From positions 662,614 to 726,613 of the forward strand of contig VWZS01004498.1 of the NCBI GenBank assembly GCA_013397075.1: 64,000 nt of DNA. The letters run 5' to 3'. Shown in pieces: positions 22,468 through 35,086 of the stretch. Source of the DNA: Rhabdornis inornatus (taxonomy: Eukaryota; Chordata; Aves; Passeriformes; Rhabdornithidae). Numbering within the stretch: the first letter of the stretch is position 1; every line of letters starts with the position of its first letter. The position numbers and the translations under genes are program-made. A model generated the notes under the pieces. That model saw only the letters and a program-made list of their open reading frames with translations. It was not told where the DNA came from and did not search any database.

Positions 22468-22600
22468 AGTTCAGTGGTCAGGGCACCAACCAAGACTCAC
22501 AGGCACCAAGTTCAGTTTCCCATTCTGCTACTGGTTTCCTGTGCAACCGGATCAGGTGCTGAAGTCACCCTGTGCCTCCATTTCCTAATCAAAGACTGTA
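22468..22600 (+). mobile_element. MIR-like CORE-SINE relic
   Basis: The order of short blocks follows the MIR consensus: GTGGTCAGGGCACC, then GTTCAGTTTCCCATTCTGCTACT, and at the end GAAGTCACCCTGTGCCTCCA followed by TTTCC (consensus TGTGCCTCAGTTTCC). It is diverged, as expected for an ancient amniote SINE. Identification is by eye, without alignment scores. Confidence 0.6.
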
Positions 22601-23522
22601 TCTCTTTGCATATCTCTTTTCTGTCCTGTTTTTTACATTTGTGAGCTGACCCAGAGTAAAGCCTGTCCCGTCCCAGGCAGGTTCAGCACTGTGCACCAGC
22701 CCTGACATTGGCTGAGGAGGGAACGTGCTTTGAAATGGAACAGCAACAGCAAAGTGAATTATCTGACTCCTCCTCATCTCTCGAACTGTGCTCCTCTCCC
22801 TGTCCAACGTCCCTGTTGCCAGACTTTTTTGCAGGAGATTCATGCTACTGCAAATCAAACCTGAGGTTAAAGACAAGATGCTTGATGACACTTGTAAGTT
22901 TTACAAAAACACCTGAGCCAAGAAAAGAAAAAAATATTGACATAAAGTACTATCCTCCACTTAGTTCAGCACATCTCCTGCAATCTCTGAGTAATACCAG
23001 TGCCAAGCACTAGAGAGCTAGAGCTGCACCTTGTGCCAGGGCTCCCATGCCCTCCTGACTCAGGATTTTTGCTGTTCACTCACATTTCCCTGCAGACTAG
23101 ATCTGACAAATATGATCTCATTTTAATAAACAAAATAAATCAACCAACCACCTCCAGAGAAAAGCTGTGTACATCCAGGGTCTGGCAGGGGATGGGCACT
23201 GGCACTGCCCATCCGCTTGCCAGATCCACTGCCCAGGCAGGATCCCTCTCCATGTGGTCATGGATCAAATTGTCCCACACACGGGTGGATGCTTGAGGCC
23301 TGCACAAACACTGCCTTCCCCAGCTCTGAACTGCATCTTCAGAGAAACACACACTTTTCTGTCCCTCAAATCCAGTCCCCAAACCTTCAGTCCTCTTTGG
23401 AGCCCTCTCCAGCCACACTGTGCAGATACCAAGAGGCCAAGATACCATACTAGGCTACCCGTTCTGGTCCCTCAAAAATACATGTCTCATTTTATTTAAA
23501 AAGCTTTTCATTTTGTGTTATT

Positions 23523-23675
23523 AAAAAATCATTACTGGAAAGGGGAAAGAGAGAATGAGAGAAGGAGTAGATAAGGAGGGTGAAAGGCAAGAAGGGGAAG
23601 AGGATGCTGGGAGAAAGAAAGAAAAGATATAAAAAAAGAGGGAGGGAAGGAGGGAAGGAAGGAGGGAANAAAAGG
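23523..23675. repeat. Polypurine tract with GGAA/GGGA units
   Basis: Almost pure A/G for about 150 bp on the plus strand, ending in GGAGG/GAAGG units, with an unresolved base at 23669. Such tracts can form triplex DNA and are error-prone in sequencing. Confidence 0.85.
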
Positions 23676-26600
23676 CAGCAGGTAGGCGACTTTAGAATCA
23701 AGGCACTTAGCAAATACTTAAGATAAGTAGGTGGCTACTTGTCTTACAAACCTAGTAACCATTTTGTTCTACCACACAGTAAATAATGCAAGATTTGTGT
23801 GCTGCAGAAAGGGACCTATTTCCCTGTTTTCCAATGGAGTCCCATGTTCTTATAATAGGAGATGCTCATCCATTTAAGCAAAAAATTGGCTAGAAAAACC
23901 AAGCATATGAATTTCAATTCTTTGATGAATTGTAACCATATGACTTCTTAGATCAAAAATACATTTAGTGCCAGGTGTATGTGGGAAAATATTTTGGAAA
24001 TGGCTTGTTCCAAGTGTCTGACTGATACACATGCTTACACAAGTCCTTCAAAGAGACTTCCCTGGATATCTTGTCATTCAAGCATTAAAATACTTCCTAA
24101 TATCTACCCACTTGATTTTGATCTAAATAAAAAAAAATCAGCTTTTTGTGTTAAAAAATTATCTAGTTTCAGAACTGAAAGGCACAACCTGCAAAACTTC
24201 GTGCAAAAACAATTCCAAATAACACTTTGACAAAGCAATAAATCAATCGCCTCTGAAAATTACTGTAGCAAAGCAAATCACACATGTATTTGAGCTGCTT
24301 CTTCTCAGCTTTGAATCAGAAAGTAAGAACACTTTAAAAATTAAGTCTCCAGCTTACTGTGGTGACAATACTCCTTTAACCCCATATGCGTTTATGTCTG
24401 CAAAAAAAACCTGAAAGGGAAATGAAAAAGATCAGGCACAGGCTCTAAACAGCAAACACACATCCTACAACAACAGCTTAAAACCTCTGCTAGGGAGGCA
24501 CTTCATTTTTCAAGGGGACCCAAATCAAGGATTCATTTTAAAATCAGTGGTTACAATAAACTTTTTTTGTTTTTTTAAAGATTGAAATAAAAATTGAAAT
24601 GGCATTGCAGTAGATAACTGGATATTAGAAGAAAAGTAAGATGTACTGCAAGATGAAACAAATAAGAAAAAAAATGTTGGCCATGCTGATACTAAAAGTA
24701 GTAGCATGTTGATGATTTAGGTCCCCAGAAGCTCCTTTACGTTCTTAGCTATTATCTATCTCAGCTGCTGAAACCTGCCGTTTTAAAGGCATTAGAGTTG
24801 AACATCTAGTGACAGCACTTGGGTTATTTATCATTATGTATCACCCTGCTACACTATATTTTATTATACTGGATTTAAAGGAAGATAACACAATTATGGT
24901 TAATTTGCTTCTCTTCTTTATATGTATAGTGTCATGACCCACCACAGCTTTGTCCCATGAGATATTTTTAACCAAAAAGAAATCCACAAGAAACTCTCCC
25001 TAAAAATTCCATTAATAACCTCTTGTAGCATGTATAGGTTGCAGGGTCTGGAACTAAGAATGTTTTAATCTCTTCAGCAAAACAATGTCTCATAATGATG
25101 TACAGGACTATTGCTGCACTGATGAAGAATCATACATAATTCAGCACCTTTCACTTGGCACCACTGTGATATCCTCATTAGCAGTGGCTCACAGTGGCTG
25201 TCAGATGGTGTCCATGCGAATGCAGGCATTATATTGTCTTTGAGATGTGCAGCTGCTTCCATGACACTGCCAGTATATAAAAACATGACGCCAGTTTGTT
25301 TTATTTAGTGCTAAACCTTCCAGTTTGTAAAAACAAGGCTGACACAGAGCCTGACATGAGGCAGTGAAAATAATTAGCTCTCATTTTCTCAGCCTCCTAT
25401 TTCCTTCTCCCCGCTGTGTTCTCTTTCCACTAAACCACCACATGTCAGTCGAAATGGGAGGCAATTAGTGGGCTCATTTCAGTCCCCACAACTGTGCTGA
25501 AAAGAAAGTATTTATGATGGCACAATGAACAGCTGAAAGATTAAATAACATTTGCCTTTTGAAAAGAAAATGACTTCTAGCTAAATGGGCAATTTTTGAT
25601 TATTCTCAAACAAGCTTAGAGTAGTTGGTTTTTAAAATACAAGAAAGGAAAATGAGTCATTTTTAGGTGAAAGAATCAAATAAAACTTGACACAGTAATG
25701 CAAATAACTGATGTTTTATTGCAAAATATGTAAATGTGTTATACCCTTAACAATGGCTGGTGTCTCAGGTCAGGGCAGGCTGCTGCCAGCCAGGCTCCAG
25801 CAAGAGAAGGTGGCTCCACCGCTGGTTTTGTTTCAGCTGTGCAGGCAGAAAAAAAGAGGGGCGGAGGGGAGGCCTTGCAAGAGAGATGGTCTTAAAATGT
25901 ACAGAAACAAAGCAAGCAGAAGATATATTTATGTTATCAGTTGCCTGGGTGCCTCCTCTGAGCCGGAGCCCTTACTCCTCTGCAAGGCAACAGGCACTGA
26001 CTGGCTGCAGCTTCGCCTGGAGAAGCACGAGGCCCCTTAACACCTACACAGAGCAGCCAGCAGTACCAAAAATATCTGTGCCCTCCTTTAACATCCAGCA
26101 CTGTGGAGCTCTGTGCAAAACAGAGTGGCACATGCCTGTAAATACCATACCTGAGAACAGGGGCTTGCAGTAGACAAGGCAGGAGCCCAGTGATACCCCA
26201 GCACTTACCAAAAGTCACCCTTGTCATAGGATCAGAAGCAAACAGGGGTGTTGCAGTCACAGGCATCACCCACATGAACAGCCTGCTTGCAACAGCAGGA
26301 TGGTAAAGGTGGAAGCATGAAAAACTAGTCCCTTCCCTGAGGGCTGCATGGGTGCCTGTCTGTACTGTCCTCCAGTGGCATTTCCTGTAGACCACTTGTG
26401 CTGGAAGAGTGCTGGAGCCATGTGGACACCATGTCCCCACTGCAGCACATGGAGTGACTGCTCACACTGTGGGACTTGCAGCCCTGCAGGACATCGGCTG
26501 AGGGAACAAGGGTGCTCAGGAGCTCAGGAAAGGCATGGCAGGGCCATTGTTCTGCTGGAAACAAAGGCTCCTCTTCCAGGCTTTTGTCTGGATAGCACAT

Positions 26601-29600
26601 GCCAAGCCTACAGATCACTGGGAACCTGTCTGTGCTTCTGCAGACATACCTGTGACCGAGGCTGCAAGGCTGTGGAAGGCAGCAAGTTAATTCAGTGGCC
26701 AAGGTATAAAAATAAATCTTCAGATCAAAAAGTCTAGAAAGTCAAGTGAACAAAATACCTACCTGAAAAGTCCGTTGTCTCTTCAGGGTTATAGAATAAT
26801 TTCTAATTGGAATCCCTGGTCTAGCACTGCCTACATAAGGATTTTTAAAGGTCTTGGCGTGAGTTCAACTTCAGTTCCACATGAATGCTATAGCTGGAGC
26901 ATCCCAGTGGAGGTGATGGAGTTATACCAGCTCCACCTCATGCAAAAACAATACATGGTCCTGAAAAGAGTCTTTGGAAGAAAATACCAGGAGCTCAGAT
27001 CACCTGCACTGATCCACCTTCTTGGCAGACTACATTATTCTGTTCTTAATGGTGGTGGCAATATTTTAATGTGGCTGTGGTTTTATTTTACAGCTTCGGC
27101 AATTTTTTGTGTCACTTCACTGACTACTTGTTAGAATAGGAGCAAATCTATGAAAATCGCACACAAACATAGCTACTCTGATTCTTGCATTAACTATTAG
27201 TCTTTAGTAATGAAAGCATTGTGCTTTGACATGGAATTAAGAGAGGATTTAGAAGATGAGGTTTTGAGATAAGGATAAATAAGCCCATGCTAGAAAGCAA
27301 GGCAGCTATGACTAATTTGCAAAAGAAGGGTCAGATAAAACCAGTTCCTCCACCATTTTTATTTACTGAAGTGGGTTAAAATACCTACAGAGCATGGAGA
27401 ATAAAAATGACTGAAAAACTGTAAAACTGAAATTTCAAATTTTATACCTTGGCTCTTGCTTTATTTTTAAGAAAGTAAAGAAAGAATTTCTGAGTGTTGA
27501 TATAGTGGGAGGGTGGAGAGAGGAACAAGCAGCAGAAATGGTCTCAAGCACTTGTGAAACCGCATTCCAGTTACAACTATTTCAGTACTGTTTTTTCTTG
27601 TACTGCCTGTATTTTGCCAGCCTGGGCTTCTCCACATGAAGAGTTGGTCACAATGTCACTTTAAAGTAGCCTTAATAGTATATTATCTTTGCCACTACTA
27701 TTTAAATAATAGTATTAAAATATATCTCAGTTCAGACATTCAAGGCTAGAAAACGGTTCAGTTAGCACATGGTTTTGAAGAGGCTCTGCTCCTTACCTTG
27801 TCAAATGGAGGGAGAGGTAAGTGGGGAAAAATAAGGCGAAATGGTGAGCCAACTTCAAGGCTTTGTGTTTGGATATAGGTCAAATTGTGCCACTCTCAGT
27901 AAAAAATGAAAACATTCAATGGCATAGTGAAATCTGCCCTTTTGAGGACCAAAACTAAAGAATGCATCAATAGAAGGCAAAAAGACTGTAAGGCATCCTT
28001 CTCAAGGGGTTTGGTGATTCATCAGTGTGGAGCCGACATAGCTCAGGCACCTTTCCCTGATTGGGAAATTTTAATGAGCCATCTAGGATGAGAAAGCCAT
28101 TGAAAATTCCCCCTGCAGTCCTGCAAATCAGTTCAAGCCACAACTGCCAAGGTTTGTTGTTTTACTCTCCATCTTGGACTTAATTGGTGGTCGCCTGCTT
28201 TTTCTTTTAATTTGTGGGGGGAAAAAAGTCTAAATCTATCACCTTTCAGCTCACTGGGAATTGTGTACAGAAAGGTCATGAAAAGGCAGTGAATGGAAGT
28301 AACCACATAACTTGAACTACAAGAGTTGGAAAAGAAACCTCTAAAACCCAGGTTAGCTTTGCAGTGCTCACTCCTGATGCATTCAGAGAGCACAAAGGTC
28401 AACTGAGCTTTTATCGCCTCCAAAGATGCAGCTAAAAAAGGAAGGGAACTGTAATGAAATGACTGCATCTGTCAGCTGGTGGAAACCAACATAATCCCAC
28501 TACAAGATGAAGTTTAAATTAGATAAAAAATATGGGACTGGTAAAGCTGTTTACTGGGAAGTCAATGTTTCATTCAGCATACAGGAAAGGCTGAACATTC
28601 AAATGCTGGCCTGAAGCATATCCAGCAGGATCCTTGCTAAAAGGCACTGCCATTCCTAAGGCCCTTATTTCTGCCTGCCGATGAAGAAAGATGTGCTGGC
28701 TGTGCTGATGGGCCATGGTGCAGTGCCCAGGAGAGGACACCTGTGCCCTGAGGAACCACCTTCACACCACAGATGGTGCTGTGCCAAACACATCTGAATT
28801 AACTAGCACCCCTGAGACCCTGAAATGGTTTCTGGGTCCTGCACCAGCTTCTCCAGCACTTTTATATCTGGTGGTATTGCTGTCTGTCATGATGCACTCC
28901 ACGGCTGCACCCACTCCACAGCTTTAGTTTGGACCAGGAGGCTTTCACCCTATATGTCCATCCTGTCCCATGCTTGGGCAGAGCCACCCCTAGTGACATG
29001 GATGGGCTTGCTTCCAGGGGCAACTATATCAACAGATGCACTAAATAACTAAAGAGAACTCAACCCAGAAGACCAGCACAGAGCTAGCCTGGTGTAACAC
29101 CTTCCAGCATGACCTGTTCTCCTTACAGAGCCCTTCTTGCTGCACTGCACCACCTCCCAGCAGAGCCTAATCACTTCCCTCGCTGTACACAAGTCTAGCA
29201 GCCAACACATCACCCAGGGAACACACATCCTCAATGTGTAACCCAGATTTGAGCTTATTGCCTCTTTTTCCTCATGATTAAAACAGAAGTGCTTCTTAGC
29301 TAGGCAGCTGGTTATATGGACTGATTAGGGTAAAGTTCCTTTGAGAAATTTATTTTTAAACTGATGTAGGCCAGCTTTTTAGCTATAAAGATGGTGGAAG
29401 GTATGATCCCAAGTGCTTCTGGTGACCCAGTTTTACAGGAACAGGCACCACTCCTTTAAAAACTGAGACAATAAAAGAAGTTTAAACCCTTCAGTCCTGG
29501 TTTTCACCCTTTCCCAGTACATTTTGGAACAAATCTAGATGGCAGCAGTAGCTGGCTCAAAGCAGCCTCTAGGGGAGCCAGAAGATTGTATGCAGGGGTT

Positions 29601-31640
29601 TTCAAAGAAGCAAGCTAGCCAAATTTACTATACAGTATGTACCACACCAGTCTTTGCTAGTGTTAGGTTTAATGCAAATTACTTGCCCATGTTGGCCCTA
29701 GCACCCTGCCCAAAAACTCAGACAATCTGCTCCTTCCAGTTCACTTTTTCAAACTGGCTCTGCTGCAACACCTTTAAAGGCAGGTACAAGTTAATGTGCA
29801 GATCTTACACCAATGTTTCCAGCCCAGTCATATTCAGGCGACAAATTGTGCATTCCCTGGAATGGCATCACTAAGCACATGGGGTGCTGTAGCAGGGCAG
29901 CTGACAGGAAAGGCATGCCTGGCATGAAACCACAGCTTCAGAGGGAATGGCTTCCTTAGAAAAGGGCCCAACAGCACACAGAGCAGACAGGACCAATTAG
30001 GAGCTCACAGGGAAGGGAGGACCAAATAAAAAAGGTTGTAAGAAGCCTGCAGAGGTTATGTCAACACTATACAAGGCCATTGAACTAACTCTGCCCTGTC
30101 ATAACAATTCAGCTTCTGTCCCATAGACTTTGCATACAGTCTCATTTGCACATTTTGCTGTCATGGCTAAAACATTGACTCATTTTCAAACTTAAGGAGG
30201 CGTTAGTACAACATGAGTACAACATGAGTACATCCCTCTCTCCAGTGCTCAGAGGTCTATTTGCTCCTTCTCTTGCTCTTCCCTGGGGGTGGTTGCCCAA
30301 CTCCCTGCACTACGGCTCACAGCCCATATTGGAAATGGAAGGGAGATATGAGCTTTTTCATGGAGTTCCTTTTAGTTCCTTCAAGAGTTAGTTGCACATG
30401 GGAGAGAAAAATGCACACCTACTAAAAAGCAGCCGTACAGCTGCATAAGCAACATGCATTCAAGAACATTGAGACAGCCTAAGTAATTCACATAGTGATA
30501 AACAAGATTTTTGTAGGAAAAAGAAGTACTCAGGATAAAAGAAACAAACTAAAAAAGGAAATCTCCAGACAAAAAGCTTTTTCAAATTGTTGAAATTATT
30601 TCAGTATGAGTACAAGTTCCTACTAAGTTCAAATCTAAATGCTTTCTCTGCAAGCACCACCAAGTACAGAAATCAAGAGACTTCTGCAAACAATATGCTC
30701 TGAAAGCAAAGCAGCCAGATAACACAAGATGAAAGTCAGCCTCCCACAAGTTTAGGGTGGACACACAATGCAGATTTATCAAATACAAAAGGAAACAATT
30801 CCTGCTGTCACAACCTCTGACTATAGCTCAGAAATGCTTTGCACACCATTTCCACATAGATGATTAATTCTAAAACCCTTGAACTCAGAGTCCATGGCAA
30901 GCTGGACAAAGCAAACAAAAAGCATGGGACAAACCTCACTCTTGAGAAAAAACAATGTGGTAGAAATCCTTTGCTGGAACACCTGGAGTCATCAACGTTC
31001 CTGTTACACAGGGTGTAACGAGAGATCCTTGAACCAGCTTGGCTTGGAGCTGAGGTTTGATTAGGATGTGGCACACTGGCAATTGCTGAAGCACAGCAGT
31101 TTTGTGCAATGTGCTGCAACTACCCCTCCCTCCTTCCCCAGCACCATGAGGGCACACAGTCTCCACCAGGACCAGTCCCATCCTGCCCAGCCAGCCAGCA
31201 TACCATGTATTTTCCAAACTCCTCTTGGCTGCGTAAAACAGTATCTCCTTTCTGCTCAGACAAAAGGAAGTCTGTCCACCAACATCAGGCATATGTTACT
31301 GCTCAACCGTCAGTGGTGTTTTTTTGAATAAATGGATTACCATTTCACACCCATTGGGATAAAAGGAACAAATTACAAAAACTACAATTTAAAAAATTGT
31401 TGACAAGGAAACAAAAGCTTTCAGCCAAAACTTTCTGTGCCACTCCTTTCTTCCTGGCCTGTTCAGGGGGATAGTTCCTCATCACTGATGCAGCCCCATT
31501 TGCCACCTTGACATTTTTCAGTCGGCACTTTCCAAAACAAGACGATTCTCATGCCAATTTATCTTTTGTGTCCAGAAGACACTGGACCCTCTGGGTAAGG
31601 ACTCTTAACCAAACCAACTGATCTAGCACTCCCAGCTTAC

Positions 31641-31733
31641 CTTTGGACCAGTTCCTGGCTTCAAGTGATAACCAAAAACAAGTTCAAGATTCACGACTTT
31701 CTCTATGCTTTCTTCAGGTGCACCCACAGAATC
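31641..31733 (-). CDS. MAP3K20: MAP3K20 alpha exon, start of YEATS-like domain
   Basis: This exon encodes 31 residues in phase 0: DSVGAPEESIEKVVNLELVF, then GYHLKPGTGPK. Human reads DSGGEPEENEEKIVNLELVF, then GFHLKPGTGPQ. The acceptor TTTGGCAG precedes 31733 and the donor is GTAAGC. It joins the DCKWKM exon at 20906 across the 10.7-kb intron. Confidence 0.96.
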
Positions 31734-32718
31734 CTGCCAAAAAAAAACAGGCAAAGGTGAGAATTCACATCTACCACAACCCACTGGGAGACAGGAGCAC
31801 ACCCTTTGGTGGCAGAAAGGATCTGCCTTTCAGGTGCTACAAGTCTGGCAGGCAGCAGAAAGGAGACATCACACTCCAAGAGAGGGAAAGGCTTCTGCAT
31901 GGGTTTAGGGCTGGTAGCGGATGGCAGCTGGGAGATGCTGTACAATTGCTGATCTGCTCTGGCACGGTGTGGTGTCCCTGCAAGCACTGTGGCAGCCTCT
32001 GCCATTGGAATTGCAGCTGGCACAGCAAGGCAGCAACACTCTGACTTTCATTTTCCCCTCCAGGGAACAGAGTTTTGCTACATGCAAATTCGCTTTATGT
32101 GGATTTCACTCTATAGCTGTGCAATAAATTATGAGTAAAAAAGCTACTCAGGATTTGGGGTCTAGAACTCCTTGATTAGCTCACTGAATTAAATAAGGCA
32201 AACATCTGCTCTAGCAACACCAAGGTTCCAAACACTCTTTTCCTTTTGCATGGGTCTTATTACTGATATCAGAAAACTAATTGGTTAACATAAGGGTGAC
32301 AAGACACTAAATCATTCTTCTCTCCTATAACATCAGCAAATTGGGGAATGATGGACTTATTCTGGGCCAGGAGTCTGCTGTTCTTCAGTGGTGACCAGTT
32401 GGTGGCAGCAGTTTGGAGGAACGGCTCTTCAAAGTAGTTTCTGATTAATGACAGCAAACAAATTGCAACCAGTTGTCATGTAATTTAATTCTACCAGCAC
32501 TATGATATAAACTTAGAACCTTCTTGAAAACAACTTCTATTTTCCTATTATTTGTTCTGATGTGACCCATTGCTGCTGTTGACTCTCCACATTTGTTACA
32601 ACCCTCTGTAGGAACTGCAGCCTTGCCCTCCCCTGAATGCAGGAAAGCTGAGACATGAGAACAGTGAAATATTCATACCAGCACAAGAAGCACATCTTAT
32701 ATCAACAGTGAGACTTAC
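31734..32718 (-). other. MAP3K20: MAP3K20 intron
   Basis: About 1 kb between the exons at 31641 and 32719. No repeat or gene was recognised. Confidence 0.8.
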
Positions 32719-32781
32719 CTTAATTAATGGTGGAAAATGAAACAGATTTAGGTAGTCATGGGTTAACTTCTCAATAGCAGT
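32719..32781 (-). CDS. MAP3K20: MAP3K20 alpha exon, after the SAM core
   Basis: This exon encodes 21 residues in phase 0: TAIEKLTHDYLNLFHFPPLI then K. It matches the human segment SAIEKLTHDYINLFHFPPLIK, which closes the SAM domain's last helix and the linker to the YEATS-like domain. The acceptor is TTTTTTCCTAG and the donor is GTAAGT. Confidence 0.96.
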
Positions 32782-33843
32782 CTAGGAAAAAAAATCAATA
32801 AAACCAGATGGGAGTTATTTAGTAACTCATCCTGCAAATACCAGCATGAAAAACAGCACAACACATGTCCCCTCTGTTTTCCACTGTGGATACATCAGGG
32901 CATGTGAGAAGAGTTTAAAATATAGCCGTGTTCTGGAAATTGTTGTGGTAGACTGGCCCTGGTTTGTGTTCAGAATCAGATCTGCTTCATCAGAGAAAAA
33001 GATGTTCGGAGGCTTGTTTTTGTTGTTTTTATTTATGCTCAAATCAACCCAGGAAGCTGAGATCTTTAATTTTGGACATTATTGACTTTATTAAGTTTCA
33101 ATAATTTTCCCTGTAGGAAATGTAAATTAAATATATCAGTAATGGTGTGTGGGCATGGAAAAAATGGCTGATGAGCAAAAGAGGAATAAATCTGTGTGAC
33201 TTACAAAGCTAAATTTTCAGGACGAGCAATTACAAGTATGTCTTTACTAGCAAATTGTCATCTAAAATGATTGAGACCCAACAGAATTATAGATGCTGCT
33301 TTTATAGAATCCTTTTCCAAAGCTGACTGCCAGAAAACTGAACTCTCTCCTGTGGCTACAGTACTAATACCATTCCTTCTGTTGTGATCACATTTTCCAG
33401 ACTATGATTTTCTTAACTCATTACAAGCATTAGATATTTAAAACACAGTTTTAAAGCAAAGTTCTAAGAGCAAAGAAACCTGTGTGTCAGCTTTAAAGTT
33501 GTGCAACTGAGTTTTGTTAGTCTAAATATACTTTACGCTATAAATGAGATGTGGAAGTTGAGAAGTTGAGATTTCAGTACTGCTATTCAGCTCACAAGAA
33601 AACCAAGAACTAAAAAGGTATATAAAGACCACAGCATACTTTCATGCTTCATAAAATGCTCCTGTTGCTTTGAGTTCTAGATCCATATGAAGCTATAATT
33701 CTGTTTATTTTAGATACCAAATATGTTCTCTATTTAGCTCTGTCACTTTTTTTGTTGCTAATACTACTGAAACCCCATAGACTCCATAACACTCACACTA
33801 CTGCAACAAACCTACTGCAACATTCAATATATACTGATAATAC
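32782..33843 (-). other. MAP3K20: MAP3K20 intron
   Basis: About 1 kb, AT-rich. No feature was recognised. Confidence 0.8.
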
Positions 33844-33983
33844 CTTTAAATGGATGATGTGTCCTCTGGAAACAATTCCCATGTCCTTTAAATCCTCTTC
33901 TTCTAGAAGAAGCAATTGCTTCCCAGTGATATGATGTTCCTTAAACAAGCTAGCATACACACTCATTTCACCAGAAGTATCGC
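33844..33983 (-). CDS. MAP3K20: MAP3K20 alpha exon, SAM domain
   Basis: This exon encodes the body of the SAM domain: GDTSGEMSVYASLFKEHHIT, then GKQLLLLEEEDLKDMGIVSR and GHIIHLK. The Leu-rich LLLLEEEDLKDMGI motif and the GHII helix start are classic SAM features. SAM domains mediate homo- or hetero-oligomerisation, and in ZAK-alpha this one is absent from the beta form. The acceptor is TTATCTTAAG and the donor is GTATTA, a weaker site than its neighbours. It starts in phase 1, completing the glycine left by the 31-bp exon. Confidence 0.96.
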
Positions 33984-34102
33984 CTTAAGATAAAAGAAGT
34001 TATTCAGAAATCTACATGGCACTTGATTGGAGGGGGGAAAAGTGAAAAAATGTATATTAATTAATAAATGTGAATATGAAATGACATATGAATAGCTTTT
34101 AC

Positions 34103-34133
34103 CTTTTCTAGTAAGTTGTTGCATCCAGAAAAA
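34103..34133 (-). CDS. MAP3K20: MAP3K20 alpha 31-bp micro-exon, SAM domain
   Basis: This exon encodes FFWMQQLTRK plus one base, matching human YCWVQQLVRK. The acceptor is CTTTTTTGCAG and the donor is GTAAAA. Only 31 bp long, it was missed by open-frame length filters and was found from the expected protein order and phase. It sits just 119 bp from the next exon (33983). Confidence 0.93.
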
Positions 34134-35041
34134 CTGCAAAAAAGAGGAATCAATCTTGAAGTTCAAATTATCAAAACCTTGTATTACAGTTATCTGGAGT
34201 ACACGAGTAATTATCACTTTTAAAACAAAATTTAAAAATATTTCTCACTTTGGGATAAATGACTCAAGATTCACTATTCTTTCACTTCTATTTAGCTTTT
34301 CCAAACTGCCTTCCATTTTGCAGCCACCTTTCTCAGTTTATTGCCATGAAAAACTGAAATGACCAAAGCAGAAGATGAGAAATGTCATGTGCTAAAAGGG
34401 CTGGAGTGAAGGAGCCAGGGCTTTTATGGCTTTTGCACTGGCTTTCCAGACAGTCCTTTGGTAAATGTCAGCCAAACAACCCCATGATGCACAACACACA
34501 AAGGCAGTGCTTGATACAACATTAAAATAATTTTGACACATCACTACGCCAGAGATAAATCACTGATGTGTCTTGTTTAGCCTTTTAACTGAATAAAAAG
34601 GTATAAAGTATCAATGCCACTATTTTATACGATAGAGACGTTCCAAGCCCCCTAAAAAGCCCTAAACTTTTTTTCAGTTAATTGCAATCCAGGTGGCACA
34701 CAGTGGGATAAAATCTTTGAATTCATCTTGTCCTGTCCAGGGTCAGGTCACTGGGCTTCCACATTCCTTAAACGAGGACCCAGGAATGCTCTCCTGGCTG
34801 CTGTCAGTTCCCAGCTCCCACTATTTTCTGGACACTGGAGAATGTGGCTGTTTTATGAAGGTAACTCAAATCCTTAATTTTCTCCTGGTCACTTCCAAGG
34901 CTTTCTGGGACACGAGTTTCACCAAACAGCAGTAAAATCTCACCTAGATGTTCTGATCCAGCCTTCCCTCCCACCACGCCCACTGTAATTTGTCAGAGTT
35001 CCAGCAACATGACTCCGGCCACATTAACACAAAATACTCAC
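34134..35041 (-). other. MAP3K20: MAP3K20 intron
   Basis: About 0.9 kb with a GTGAGT donor. No feature was recognised. Confidence 0.8.
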
Positions 35042-35086
35042 CACATCTTCTTCGGTCCATGCACAAATATCAAAGGAGGGCAGCAA
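35042..35086 (-). CDS. MAP3K20: MAP3K20 first alpha-specific exon, 45 bp
   Basis: This exon encodes LLPSFDICAWTEEDV in phase 0, matching human LLPSFEIGAWTEDDV. It starts the SAM domain, and splicing of the leucine-zipper exon (45749) to it rather than to 41559 defines the alpha isoform. The acceptor is TCTCACACAG and the donor is GTGAGT. Confidence 0.95.

Larger units (their letters stand above)
20907..31640 (-). other. MAP3K20: Large MAP3K20 intron, 10.7 kb
   Basis: This is the longest intron of the alpha-specific part. It contains a MIR-like SINE (about 22468-22600) and a polypurine tract with one N (23523-23675). The many short open frames (for example at 21.6-22.0, 25.7-26.7 and 28.7-29.2 kb) have no recognisable domains and no paired splice signals I would trust. 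Confidence 0.75.

Noticed and set aside
25711..26737. Plus- and minus-strand open frames of 110-167 codons
   Set aside because: No domain, no good paired splice sites and no codon-level signal; located inside a large intron of a recognised gene.
31643..32044. Plus-strand open frames of 60-133 codons
   Set aside because: They overlap the minus-strand MAP3K20 exon at 31641-31733 and have no family resemblance of their own.
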